This document shows, piece after piece, positions 33,668 to 44,355 of a stretch of DNA of 64,000 nt (its first letter is position 1; each line of letters starts with the position of its first letter). Location of the stretch: assembly GCA_004764695.1 (NCBI GenBank), contig SMSO01000025.1, forward strand, positions 5,076,362 to 5,140,361, in the 5' to 3' direction. The position numbers and the translations under genes are program-made. Under the pieces are notes generated by a model, which was given only the letters and a program-made list of their open reading frames with translations, did not search any database and was not told the origin of the DNA. Source of the DNA: Schizochytrium sp. TIO01 (taxonomy: Eukaryota > Sar > Bigyra > Thraustochytrida > Thraustochytriidae).

Positions 33668-36500
33668 CTTGCCCACGACTTCTGGAGCTTCGGCACCTGC
33701 GTTGACTCCAAGCAGAAGCCACTCGAGAAATACCACTACCACACACGCAAAGGCAGCTCTGCCGGGCCTGGAATAGCTTTGCCGACGGCCGTCGTACGTC
33801 GCAGACTTTGCCAGGACAAAGCGAAATGGAAATGAGGTAGGTTACGTACTCACATTCTTATTCTTCACTATTCCGGTTAAAAGAAGGAGGCAGCCAAAAA
33901 AAAAACAAAAAAAACTCTTTTAGGCTACTTATAAATAAACAGCTATTAGTACCAGTAGGTACTAACTAACTTTTTGCTTACCATCTTAGGTGTAGCCTGA
34001 GAGACAGGCCTTGCGTCTTCCTGCTCTGGCGGCCATCTTCCTGGAACTTGGTTGCTGCTTTGTGTTTCGTTGATGTCTTCGACTGACCGACCGACTGTCT
34101 GTTTTCAACTGAGGTGATTTACAAATAAAAGTTTCGATTCACATCTATTTATATATTATATACATACGTAGATAGCAGAAAAAAGGAAACAAAAATGTAG
34201 AGATTTGTCATTTTCCAGCGTGAACTATTCTTCTTTCTTCGAAGGCTCCAATTGCAGAGGGATATGAGCAAAGCAAGCAAACTGGCGCTGCCTCCGAGTT
34301 TGCCTTACATAATATGGGTCTCCATTCCTTCAAGAGTCAAGCTTTGTTCAAGTTGTTTGTCGCTAAAGAGGAAACTGTGTTTGAGTGTTTCGACTGATTG
34401 ATTGACTCTTCAATTGTGAAAGTGAACGTGTCAAAGAATCAGTCAAACGCTCTGCGCCGTAACCGTCTGATGAACTTAAGACAAGCCTCGTGAGGACGCG
34501 CGAACGGAACGCATCCTGGGTTTCACGCTTGGCCAAGACCTCGAAAGAGAGCAGCGCTGGCCCAGAAAAGTCATTCGCGCCTTGATTCTTCAAGCAGAGG
34601 CGAGACCCGGCTGACCGACTGCTCACCGACCTAGGTTTATCTACCACCTGACCAAGAGTCATTATGTATATATTTCTACTATTGAATCAATCGGGTCTGG
34701 TGGGAAGACGCTTGCGAATCAGTAGCACTCCGATAAGAGCATCGCACAATACACCAGTCTGTTAAATGAAGTCGGACAGGTCATGCCACGAAGTTGGAGA
34801 TCATGGTTTCAAAGAACTCGTCAAAGAGGAACCTTTATTCAGATTTCAAGATGGCTTTGTATGGGTTCGCACCAAGCAATATATCACCGTGGTGGTAGAG
34901 TATCACACTCGAAGGTCTCAAGTTCTTGAGAAAGTAGAACTCGATCTATTCTAAAAAGGTCTGGATGAAGTTCTTGGAAAGGGCGGTTCACGATACGTGG
35001 GTGCAACAGGATAACTTTAAAGCTGTCGCTCGAGCTTAGGCTTGAAGTCAAACTCGCACAGACGTTGCTTTCTCAGGAGGAACAAGAGTCAGAATGTAAA
35101 GAGCAACTTCAGGATAGAGCTCCAAATAGTCAAGTTGTCTTTCGGAGCGCGGAGGGTGTCGAAGCGGTGCACGTGCAATAAGTAGTGTGAGTGTGTGAAA
35201 CGACTTGCAATATCTCATAACGCGCGACATTCGTGGAAGTCATCAAGGGTCTCCATATTATCTCAAGTATCCTAAAACCTTATTCACAATGAGAGGTGAG
35301 GGTAGTGGTAGGTCGTGTAGGTCTCAACTTTCCTTTCGTTGCTTTCCATTCTCATTTTCTAAGCACAATAGTAAGTCGAAGCTAAGTTTTTTTCCTAATA
35401 TATTTGTTTATTTATTTATCTATGTAATTTTAATTTTTTAAATTAGAAAATTTAAAAAAACGTGTGTAAAAGTACCAACTAGATTAGCACATAATTAACG
35501 ATCACTATTCGTGTTTCATTGCTATGGGTTTAAGTGGAAGCAAGAACGACGCGGCGGGGAACCCTCACAAACACGGCGGGCCAGACAAACGTTGCTATTA
35601 TTGATTCCACATCTCTATAACCAGGCCCAATCGAAATAATTCTAGTACAGGAATATAAAAGAAGCCCTGAGGCAGTAATAATTGTGATTACAGGGATTAA
35701 ATCGAGTACTTTACCTAGAATGAAGCCACAAACTTGAAAGGTTAGAGGGAAACCATGATAATCACCACTTAACTTCACTTGGCGATTGTCATCGTCGAAC
35801 ATGATCGAATTTAGACATAATCTGTTTTGAGACATGCGAGACCCTCTGTAATGTAATTGTGGAGTTTTCGTCGGCAGTTGCGAGAACGTCTGACTTGGGC
35901 GATGGAAAATGATGAGTGAGGTTGCGGGAAAAAAAAGCAAGGGATGGATTATTTGTATTGTTGCCAGAGGCCTATGCTTATCGCCATGTCATCACCTCAA
36001 CCGTGAAAAACGTTGCAGAAAAACATAGCACGGCGCCAATTTTCGGATATGGTGTACTAGAAAATGAAGGAGCTGGGGAAGATAAACGATAGAGGTCGCG
36101 TGGTATATTTGTTTGGCTTTGGGCAATCAATACCTGTACCTAAAAAAATCAAGATAGTGCTGCCCCAAGTGATGCTTGCTCATTGCGATCTTCTTCATCT
36201 TTTGTTTATCTTGTTTGTCTTGTATCATATAGAGCATCCTGGTGAAGGGAAAGCTCAGCAAGGTCTTGTATAAGTTTCTTTGAATAAATCTTCTTTCAGA
36301 GTGTGAGCCGTGAAATTGTCTCGCGATATTCTTGCAGGTCATGAGTTGGAATAAGAGTTAATCGGGAAGCGTCGGAACTGATGGTTGCCGGAGTCGTCGG
36401 ATATGTTTTGAATAAGAGTGCGGGTAGATGGAAAGGCGCAAGGCAAACCCGCATGGGGGGGGGTCATTGCATGAACCTTTACTACTGCCATTATTGCCAC
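33668..36500. other. Intergenic region between MOB1 and HDAC genes
   Basis: About 2.8 kb without a supported gene. The 34766-35039 plus-strand stretch has protein-like reading in two adjacent frames separated by a stop and a frame change, and may be a decayed gene. The remainder is AT-rich with no repeats of note. Confidence 0.4.
34766..35039 (+). pseudogene. Possible decayed coding fragment
   Basis: An ATG at 34766 opens a 62-codon frame ending near 34954 (includes RFQDGFVWVRTKQY). In another frame directly downstream, a stretch of about 27 codons follows (KFLERAVHDTWVQQDNF) ending at a stop near 35039. Both have mixed amino-acid composition unlike the repeat-driven frames nearby. I recognise no family, so this is only a weak suspicion; it could be chance. 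Confidence 0.2.
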
Positions 36501-39299
36501 TTAAGCTTGCTGTTGTTCCTGCTGCTGTTCCTGCTTCTGCTCCTGTTGTTGCTGCTCCTGCTCCTGCAATCTTGCTTGGTGCTGCTTGCGAGACTCCTCC
36601 TGAAGCTCGCGGTTGAGCTTGACGTAGTCAATTTCGCGGGAAGCGGCAGCACGACGAGGGCGCTTGCGAGAAGGGCCTTCGCCAAGATCGATATCCATGT
36701 TGTTTTGCAAAGCGTTAGCGCGAGCTTGCTCCATAGCACGGCGTCGCTCCAAAAGTAATGTTGCCTCACGGTCTTCTTCCCAGGCGGCGTCCTCGGGATC
36801 GTACAATTCGGTGCTGGAAGACTCGGTAAGGGCAGCCACGTGAGAAGATACAGAACGAGCAAAAGGGCTAATAATCTGGCCTTGGATTTTATAGCCACCC
36901 TCAAGAACAGACACAATCCTGCCCTTGGAGTAGCTGTTCGCAATCTTGACGAGCTGGCGCGTGAGCCAATAGTAATCATGCTCCAAGATAGAGAGATAGC
37001 CCATGTTAATGTCATCGCGCATATGCGCATCAAAGCCTGCTGAGATGATGATCAGGTCTGGCTTGAACTCAGCAAGTTTCGGCAGCACATGGACACGCCA
37101 GCTGGTGCGCCACTCCATTCGCGATTTGCTGTTTTGGCCAACGTCTACAATGTGTGGCTCACCGGGTCCAGGTTTGCCATAGTTTCCAAAGCCATAATTG
37201 GCACCGTCACTCGGGTAGAACATTCCTACACGCGGCGGCGCGAGGGGATCCGGGTCGAGTCCAGGTACGCGCTTTCCGTAACCATGAATGGACGCAAAAA
37301 AGATGTTATCTGGGTCGTCCTCGCTCAACCAAGGCTTGTAAGTCGGCTGCGTCAGCTGCACTGTGCAGAGTGGTGTCTCGAGGCTCGACTTGTGCTCGCC
37401 AGGGACAACGTTGCGAACGCAAGCTTCCGTACCGTTTCCGTGGTGTACGTCAAAATCCACAATGGCAACCTTCTTCACCCCCTGGTGACGATAGACGTTT
37501 CGTGCGTAGGCGGCACCGATGGCAGCGTTGCTCAAAATGCAAAAGCCGTAAGAACCATTCGGGTCAAGCTTGTTGGTAACAACACCGCGCGGCCCAGCAT
37601 GGTGACCGGGTGGGCGCACGGCACAAAATACATTACGGTTTTCGCCCCGCATTACGCTATCGATACCGTTGCAGACTGAGCCAGCAGCGTACAAGGCAGC
37701 CTCAAAACTCTTGCCGGAAATTGAGGTGTCTGTGTCAAGCTCGCCAATCTCGTCTTCGTTGAGCTGTGCTGCAAAACCTCGAATTTTTTGCACGTAAGCA
37801 AAATCATGCACACGCAGGATGTCTGCGATCTCTGCCTGAGTGGGTACACCCCATTGTAAAGACTTCGCAAGTCTTGAGCACCGGAGGCTTCCAATCTCAT
37901 CGTTGAGGAGTACCTTGAGGCGGTTTACATTCTCGGGCGGTACATCAAAGAAACCACGATTCCGCGTCCATGCCGGTCGACAGGTGTAGTGCCTTTCGCA
38001 GATCTCATGGGCCAAGACAAGCGTCGGTTTCTTTGTCGCAGAGGAGGCTGAGTCCGCAACTCCATTCGCAACTTGTTGGGTATCACTCATAGCAGCATCT
38101 GCGTCATCTTGCGTGAGTAGAGCAAGGTCCTCCTTATGACCGTGAGCGCGAGCCCAATCCGCAGGTAAACGGCCGCGGCCATCTTTGCGGCTTGCCAGTT
38201 CTGGTGCCACTGTGAGCAGGTATTTGGTGCCTTCTGTGAATCCATTAGCAGCGGACACGTGAAGTGCAGTCATGTCATACATATCTCCCCTTTCAAGAAA
38301 CAGTGACTTCATTTCCTTCGGAACTCCCTCCACTAGTGTCTTCAAGATCTCAAGGTGGCTCGCTCTGCACGCAATATGCGATGCAAGGCGTCCTTCGAGT
38401 TCCGGTAACAGCCACACATTGGTGAGTCCTCCATGTCTGATAAGCATCGCAAGTGCCTCCACCTCATCATACTCTGCACAGAGATGCAAGCAAGTTCTCT
38501 TGAGGTCATCTAGCGTCGCCACATCGATCTTGTCGGTCTTGTTTGGGCTGGTTGCCGCCACCGCAGCGTGGTCCTCCACTGCTAGAACGAGCTCCAGCGC
38601 CTCCACCGCGAACTTGCGGCATTTCTCCACAGATCCAATTCCCAAGATTAGGTGCGGGATTGGTGAAAGATTACACACTGTTCGTTTCTTTGCACCTGCT
38701 GTGAGGAGCACTTGCATGCACTCTAGCTGGCGCCACATGATGGCCACGTGCAACGGCGTGCAACCCTCATGGTCGCGTTTCTCAAGGAGCCTCGCAAGGT
38801 GTGTGGCCTCCCACTTGAGCAGAACAAGCTTGAGTGTCTCGGGGTCTTCCTTATGTTCCATCTCAAGCGTCATGCGGTGGTCCACATAGCGACTCGATGT
38901 CATGTGCAGCTCGATGAGACGCTTGACGGCCAAGACGTCGCCCTTCTCAGTAGCGTTATGCAGCATGAATTCTGAGCTCTCCACAGCGGAGTCGTCAGAC
39001 CCTTCGTCGTCGTCGTCATCATCATCATCACTGTCGTCGTCGGAGTCGCGAGACTTGGATTTCTTTCCACCGTCGCCCTTGATGGATGGCCGCTGGACGG
39101 ACTTGCTGCCGTCGGTGATGCCGCCATTGGCATTGCCACCATTGACATCATTGTCATCCTCAGAGACGTCATCGTCGTCGTCGTTCTCGCTCCAGTCCTC
39201 GTTCAGTCCATAAGCATCGTCCTTCGAGGGTCCGCCGCCGCCAGCGGCGGCGCCCGAAGAGGAGTCCGCCTTCGCCGCGCCGACAGCCGCCACGTCCAT
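36501..39299 (-). CDS. Class II histone deacetylase with N-terminal ankyrin repeats
   Basis: Predicted 932-residue zinc-dependent deacetylase. The open frame reaches upstream to a GTG, but the first ATG is at 39299 (MDVAAVGAAKAD). Residues 1-105 are acidic and Ser-rich (DDDSDDDDDDDDEGSDD). Residues about 110-420 hold several ankyrin repeats, e.g. GCTPLHVAIMWRQLECMQVL and MTALHVSAANGFTEGTKYLL. The HDAC domain (about 460-830) keeps the active site: PPGHHAG (tandem His, about 562), DFDVHHGNGTE (zinc Asp and His, about 613), SAGFDAH (zinc Asp, about 752) and LEGGY with the catalytic Tyr (about 799). It is therefore probably active and class IIb-like in that Tyr. The end carries KRPRRAA (possible NLS) and a Gln/Glu-rich tail (QEQEQQQQEQKQEQQQEQQQ). 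Ankyrin repeats probably recruit partners; targets are unknown. An acidic insert lies between the second and third motifs. Confidence 0.92.
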   Translation of the reverse strand: MDVAAVGAAKADSSSGAAAGGGGPSKDDAYGLNEDWSENDDDDDVSEDDNDVNGGNANGGITDGSKSVQRPSIKGDGGKKSKSRDSDDDSDDDDDDDDEGSDDSAVESSEFMLHNATEKGDVLAVKRLIELHMTSSRYVDHRMTLEMEHKEDPETLKLVLLKWEATHLARLLEKRDHEGCTPLHVAIMWRQLECMQVLLTAGAKKRTVCNLSPIPHLILGIGSVEKCRKFAVEALELVLAVEDHAAVAATSPNKTDKIDVATLDDLKRTCLHLCAEYDEVEALAMLIRHGGLTNVWLLPELEGRLASHIACRASHLEILKTLVEGVPKEMKSLFLERGDMYDMTALHVSAANGFTEGTKYLLTVAPELASRKDGRGRLPADWARAHGHKEDLALLTQDDADAAMSDTQQVANGVADSASSATKKPTLVLAHEICERHYTCRPAWTRNRGFFDVPPENVNRLKVLLNDEIGSLRCSRLAKSLQWGVPTQAEIADILRVHDFAYVQKIRGFAAQLNEDEIGELDTDTSISGKSFEAALYAAGSVCNGIDSVMRGENRNVFCAVRPPGHHAGPRGVVTNKLDPNGSYGFCILSNAAIGAAYARNVYRHQGVKKVAIVDFDVHHGNGTEACVRNVVPGEHKSSLETPLCTVQLTQPTYKPWLSEDDPDNIFFASIHGYGKRVPGLDPDPLAPPRVGMFYPSDGANYGFGNYGKPGPGEPHIVDVGQNSKSRMEWRTSWRVHVLPKLAEFKPDLIIISAGFDAHMRDDINMGYLSILEHDYYWLTRQLVKIANSYSKGRIVSVLEGGYKIQGQIISPFARSVSSHVAALTESSSTELYDPEDAAWEEDREATLLLERRRAMEQARANALQNNMDIDLGEGPSRKRPRRAAASREIDYVKLNRELQEESRKQHQARLQEQEQQQQEQKQEQQQEQQQA

Positions 39300-39803
39300 G
39301 TTCGCGGATGGTTTCCGCTCTGTTTGTTTGTTCAATATTTCTCTGTTGTTTATTTCTCTGTTATATATTCCTCTGTTTTCTCTCTTTCTCTGTTTTCTTT
39401 CTTTCTTCTCCACCGTAGTACTCACTTACTCTTCACTATTCATTAAATTTCCTTTTCCCTAATTTCCATCATCATCAACATTAAACTCTTTTATTTCTAA
39501 TATTTTCTCGTCGCCTTGTTTTTATTTTTATTTTATTTTATTTTATTTTATTCATTTATTTTTATACTGAAAAGCTACTAAGTTTTACTTTCCATCGCTT
39601 TCGTCGAGTCACCCATAATCCTCTTCACTTTGTTCTTGAATCTTCCCCTCGCTCTGCTACCTCATCGCCTACCTCGCTAGGCCGGTCTCTCTTTCGTAGC
39701 CTCTCCGCGATAGTCAGCTTGTTTGTTCCTTCGTGAGCTGGTTAGCGTTAGTTGCCTCGAGCTCTTTATTCCCTTCTCTGCCTTGTTGGTTTCTCCTTGC
39801 TTG

Positions 39804-39852
<49 letters not shown>

Positions 39853-39970
39853 CTACATAGCAGGCACCTGCTACCTGCCTAGCTAGGAATGTAGTAGCTC
39901 GGCATAGGCGAATCAATCAATCAATCAATCAAATAAATAAATAAATAAATGAATGAATGAATGAATAAAC
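39804..39970. repeat. GATA array followed by AATC, AAAT, GAAT and AAAC tracts
   Basis: Twelve GATA units at 39804-39852; then aatcaatcaatc near 39911-39931, aaataaat to about 39950, and gaatgaatgaat/aaacaaac to 39978. Successive tracts differ by single-base steps in the unit. Confidence 0.9.
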
Positions 39971-40163
39971 AAACAAACAAATAAAATAATGCAAGAAAAC
40001 ATCAACTGACGGATGATGTTTAGGTACCTGTCATTAGCGAGGGAAGGAAGTTTGAGCGCTATCATTGAATCAATCATTCGATCATCATTCAACAGATGCA
40101 GGTACCTACCTAGCTCATTGCAGACTTCGTTTCTTATGAAGAGCGAATTCAGCTGTTGTAATC

Positions 40164-40306
40164 AACACGAATGATGATTTGGCCTTTGGAAGCTTGCTTG
40201 CCTGCTTGCTTGCTTGCTCTGCTAGCCAAGGATTGATTAACTAACTGATTATCATTCGTACTTAGCTAAGCCTTCATCTGTCTACGCATACAAACTTACT
40301 TCAAGT
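40164..40306. repeat. Dispersed repeat, copy A
   Basis: Shares ordered blocks with 43296-43426: aacacgaatga-gattt, cctttgg-agcttgcttgc, gctaag, gtctacgca, and a final ctt-ac-tcaagt. Copy A has an expanded gcttgcctgcttgcttgctt tract. Same orientation as copy B. Confidence 0.75.
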
Positions 40307-40949
40307 TAGGAGGTAGGTACCTACTACCGACCGCCAACCTGCTACACGATACCTACATAAATACATACATACTTACAGACATACTTGCATGCAGAATTGC
40401 ATTCATAATTGCATACTTGCATACCTCTATACACAAAAGCTTGATGTGATTGTCGCTCGCTTTGGGGTTCTTGTTCTTGTTGATCGCCTCGTCTCTTCAA
40501 GTAATATGGACGACCTGGGAGGTCCACTCGCTCGACTAGTACTGCTCACCGCTGTTTGTGCCTCAGTTTACATTCACTTGCGTTGCATAAATGAGTTGCA
40601 TGAAGTTGGTTGGCTGCATTGGGTTGTCTGATTGAGTTGGTTGCATCGCACCGATTTGGTTCGAGATATCGCGTGACTAGCTTGTTCGAGTTGATCCCCA
40701 GTTTAGTAGTACGAGTGCCGCTTCTGACTTTCAAGATCACTCTCTGCCTGTTCTTAGTCTTCTCTTCAATTCTTATCTTCGAAATCTCGAGTAGGTAGGT
40801 AGGTAGCCTGAATTATTCATTTCTTGTTTAGTTGAAAATACAATTAGAAACATTCTTCTTTCAAGCTTCATTGTGTATTTATTTACAATGATTGTCCTGA
40901 AAAAAACATGTTATATTATTTATAATTATATGTTTTAAAGTTAATTTAT

Positions 40950-40975
40950 AAAAAAAAAAAAAAAAAAAAAAAAAA
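40950..40975. repeat. Poly(A) tract, 26 nt
   Basis: Uninterrupted A run following AT-rich sequence. It may be a simple repeat or the tail of a short retroposed element; no element body was recognised upstream. Confidence 0.85.
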
Positions 40976-41399
40976 GTTCCTTGTTTCCTTTCTGTGTACT
41001 CCGATATCACAGAAATCACAGAAACCTGTCACAAATTGAAGCATCGTGGCACTGCTCTGCTTTCCCAAGCTGCTTGCTTTCCTGGCAACGCGTATTGTCG
41101 CAGAGCTCTATACTCGCTGATCACGGCCTTTGGCGGTGCCTCTACTGCCTCTCTCAAGTTGGCGACGGAGCACGATATGGCTTTCAGAGTAAATGTGGTA
41201 TTCTTGGAAATGCAGACAAAAGGAAAGTGAAGAGCAGAAGAAGAAGACCGATGAATCATTTTGTCATTCAATTCATCAACGAAGTCTTGAAAACCAACTT
41301 TCAACTCGACGATTGAAGGCGATCGAGTCAACAAGTTTCGACCTACAAATTCGACTCTGGTGCCTACACAAAAATTAAGTCTGTGCTATTCACTCTTCA

Positions 41400-41490
41400 G
41401 AAGAGGCGCTGTGATGAATGAATGAATCAATGAATGACGAATGAATGAAAATGAATGAATGAATGAATGAATGAAAATGAATGAATAATG
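41400..41490. repeat. AATG/GAAT tract
   Basis: Imperfect tetranucleotide tract, interrupted by aaaatg units. Confidence 0.8.
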
Positions 41491-41607
41491 AGTGAAGAAG
41501 TATATGAGTGAGGGAAAGTGAGGAAGAATCGTCGTAGCTAAATCAGAAAGAAAATGAATATCAATGAATCAAGAAACAAAAGTATGGGTAGGTACTACCT
41601 ACCAAAT

Positions 41608-41736
41608 CAAACAAACAAACAAACAAACAAACAAACAAACAAACAAACAAACAAACAAACAAACAAACAAACAAACAAACAAACAAACTTGAAACAAATA
41701 AACAACTCGAAACAAATAAACAACTCGAAACAAATG
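41608..41736. repeat. CAAA array plus an 18-bp minisatellite
   Basis: About 20 CAAA units at 41608-41688, then about 2.5 copies of an 18-bp unit (gaaacaaataaacaactc) to about 41736. Followed by aatgaatgaataaatgaatg. Confidence 0.9.
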
Positions 41737-43295
41737 AATGAATAAATGAATGTATAAATGAATGAGTGAGTGAGTGAAAGAGTGAATGAAAATGGCGAAT
41801 CAGGAACACAAGAGATGATTCGGAACCCGGACTGAGCAATGCAGAACAAAAAGCACGGACTTCGAAGATGTGCTCACATCGCAACGCTCGAAATCACAAT
41901 CGTGACGGAGAGCGCATGAGATGAATCCACTGAGGATGAATGAATCAATGAATGAATCAATCAATCAATCAATCATGAATCACCGTCATCTCTGGACTGC
42001 AGTGGATTGCAATCGCATGAGAAGAACGTCTGTGATCATCGTGAGCCACGGCCAAACTGTGAATCAAACCTTGAAGACACGATTGCCTGAATCAATCGTG
42101 GATCTCGTGCAGCAGACCTCGGCGATGACCGCGATCATGACGAGCACGACGGTGAGCATTGGCACCACCTCCGCCACGCCTCGAAGCAGCAGCCGGGAAG
42201 CTGCTGGCAGCAATGCAGCTGAGGATGCACTTGTGAGGAACGATTGATTTCGAGGTTCTTGGCAACCAACGCGTGTTGTTCTCGCTCGGCAAAATGGCCA
42301 AGTTTAAGGCAAGGAGAAAACCCATTGCCGTGGCCTCGCCGCGAGTGGGTTGGCAATCATCGCAGGTTGCAAAACGTCGAGGTAGCTTGGTGGGCCGGGC
42401 TGATGATTTTGTGAGATTTGCTTGTGGATTTGGTGCTACGTAGTACGAGTTTGGTGTGCTCCATTTGCAGACAGGCAGATATGCAGGTTTGGTGAAAGAA
42501 GTAAGTTAGTTAGTTCTTTCAAGTTAGTGGCAGGACCGCGAAACCTGGCTGCCCCCCCAGCTCGGCGTGCGGCGATTCCCTCTTTCGGGGCCCGGGAGGC
42601 GCCACTGGGAATACTTGAATGGCCCACTTGCACCGGGGAAATAGCTCACTTGCGGGAGATTTGCAAGTAGGTTATAGCGGCCGGGGGCCCTGAGCTGAAC
42701 CCCGCAGTGTGCACGCGGAAGGCGAAGGGCCACAGTAGGTAGGTAGTAGGTTATACGGAGGGTGATACTATGGAGCTATTGGCTATAACTCAGTGTGTTG
42801 CAGGGAATACTCTACTTGCGCGACCCCATAGCTCATTTGGGGAGCCAACTTGAAACGATTGCGCTAAACTTTGGTGGAACAAATGGCGGAGCTCGCATCC
42901 ACGCGCATCGACGCATACTACGCATACTTCGCACAAACTCGGACCGTGGCGCAGTAATCGTGGTTTTACGCTGTGCAATCATGGAATAATTCACCTGCAG
43001 ACCTGTATCTATGTAGAGGCAGGTGCTCTAAATGTCATCCTCGATATTACCCACTCATTTGCTTTGGTAATTTGAGGAGTTCTTTGTTGATTTGTTGTAT
43101 GTTTGTGCGTAGGTAGTAGCTGTGTCCGAATCCTTTACAATTCCATAATTTGTAGCAGTTCCATCACGAGACAATCAGTTCTGCTATGATGTGCATCATA
43201 TTGGTCCTTCCTCACTCTGCTTGTCGTATCTAGATACTAACTAGGTACTTGCAAATGTAAAATTGAATGCCTTTCCGATGTATCGATATGTAATG

Positions 43296-43426
43296 AACAC
43301 GAATGACGATTTAACCTTTGGGAGCTTGCTTGCTCTACAGGTTAGCTATTGCAAATAAATTAATTATCCAGCTAAGTCAGAGAGAAACCCTCGTCTCCGT
43401 CTACGCACATAATCTTACCTCAAGTC
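43296..43426. repeat. Dispersed repeat, copy B
   Basis: Second copy of the element at 40164-40306, about 3.1 kb away in the same orientation, without the expanded GCTT tract. Confidence 0.75.
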
Positions 43427-44355
43427 CAATTAGTGATTGTTTTGGCTTGAGTCTTTACCAAGATTTTTACTTATCACCTCCAACCACTAAGCAGGTCCTC
43501 CTCGCGGCCGTTACGCCCTCCCTCCATAGTCTACTTGCAGACGCTATACTTCACTTCCACTCCGCCCTATAACTCACTTGCAGATACGCTATAGCCCACT
43601 TGCGCCTCGCCAACCGCGGCTGTCTAAGGATCTATGGAAAACGAAGCAACTAACCACCTAACAGGCCCTTCTCAACTCCTAGCGCATTATTTTTGAATGG
43701 AATTTACCTACGCTATCATGGTATGTCTATAATTGTAACATAGTAGTTCTAGAGGGACTATTAGGCAGCCATATAGCGATATGAATGAATGAGTGATAAT
43801 AAATGAGTGAATAAGAGAATGAAGGGATGGATATGATATGATATGGAATGATATGAAATGTATGAATGAATACAAATGAGGTTGAGATCGACCGCAGCAA
43901 TTTGAATTTTGGCTGCGCGAGGGCTCCTCTGCGGCAGCAGCGAGGCGGCTCTGGAGAGCTGGGGGTAGGATCTAAGGCGGATAGACCTGCCTTTCGCTTG
44001 GCGGCGGCGCTCTTCACTGGCTGCCTGGCCTTGTGGCTTCAATCTGTGACCACCGTTCATCATCGAAGGGCTTGCCTTCAAGATCCCGACGGGACACGGC
44101 GCAAAGGGCGAGCGCTTTAAAGATATCAAATTATTGACCGGCGCGGGATATTGGAGCCTTCTGGACGAGAAAGCTTCTGTTTGAATCTTAACTGTCTTTA
44201 AGAAACAACCGTTACTAAGTCGAGTGGACGACGTTCTGAAGCACGACTTTGAAGAAGATATAATACAGAGCTGTAGCAACAGATTAACTGCGCGTCAGAT
44301 TTGCAAAGCGTGCATAATAAAGTGCTAGCGCATAACAGATTAAAAGCTCTGCACC

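Larger units (their letters stand above)
39300..44355. other. Gene-poor, repeat-rich region between HDAC and nucleoporin-like genes
   Basis: About 5 kb with no supported gene. It holds GATA, AATC/AAAT, AATG, CAAA and poly(A) tracts, three GGTACC sites (40023, 40101, 40317), a pair of related 130-143 bp repeats, and a cluster of CACTTGC motifs (42.6-43.6 kb). Long open frames on both strands are repeat-driven. Confidence 0.6.

Noticed and set aside
39300-39425. HDAC start at GTG 39425
   Set aside because: Non-ATG, and the extra residues are low-complexity Lys/Arg/Asn from a purine-rich leader.
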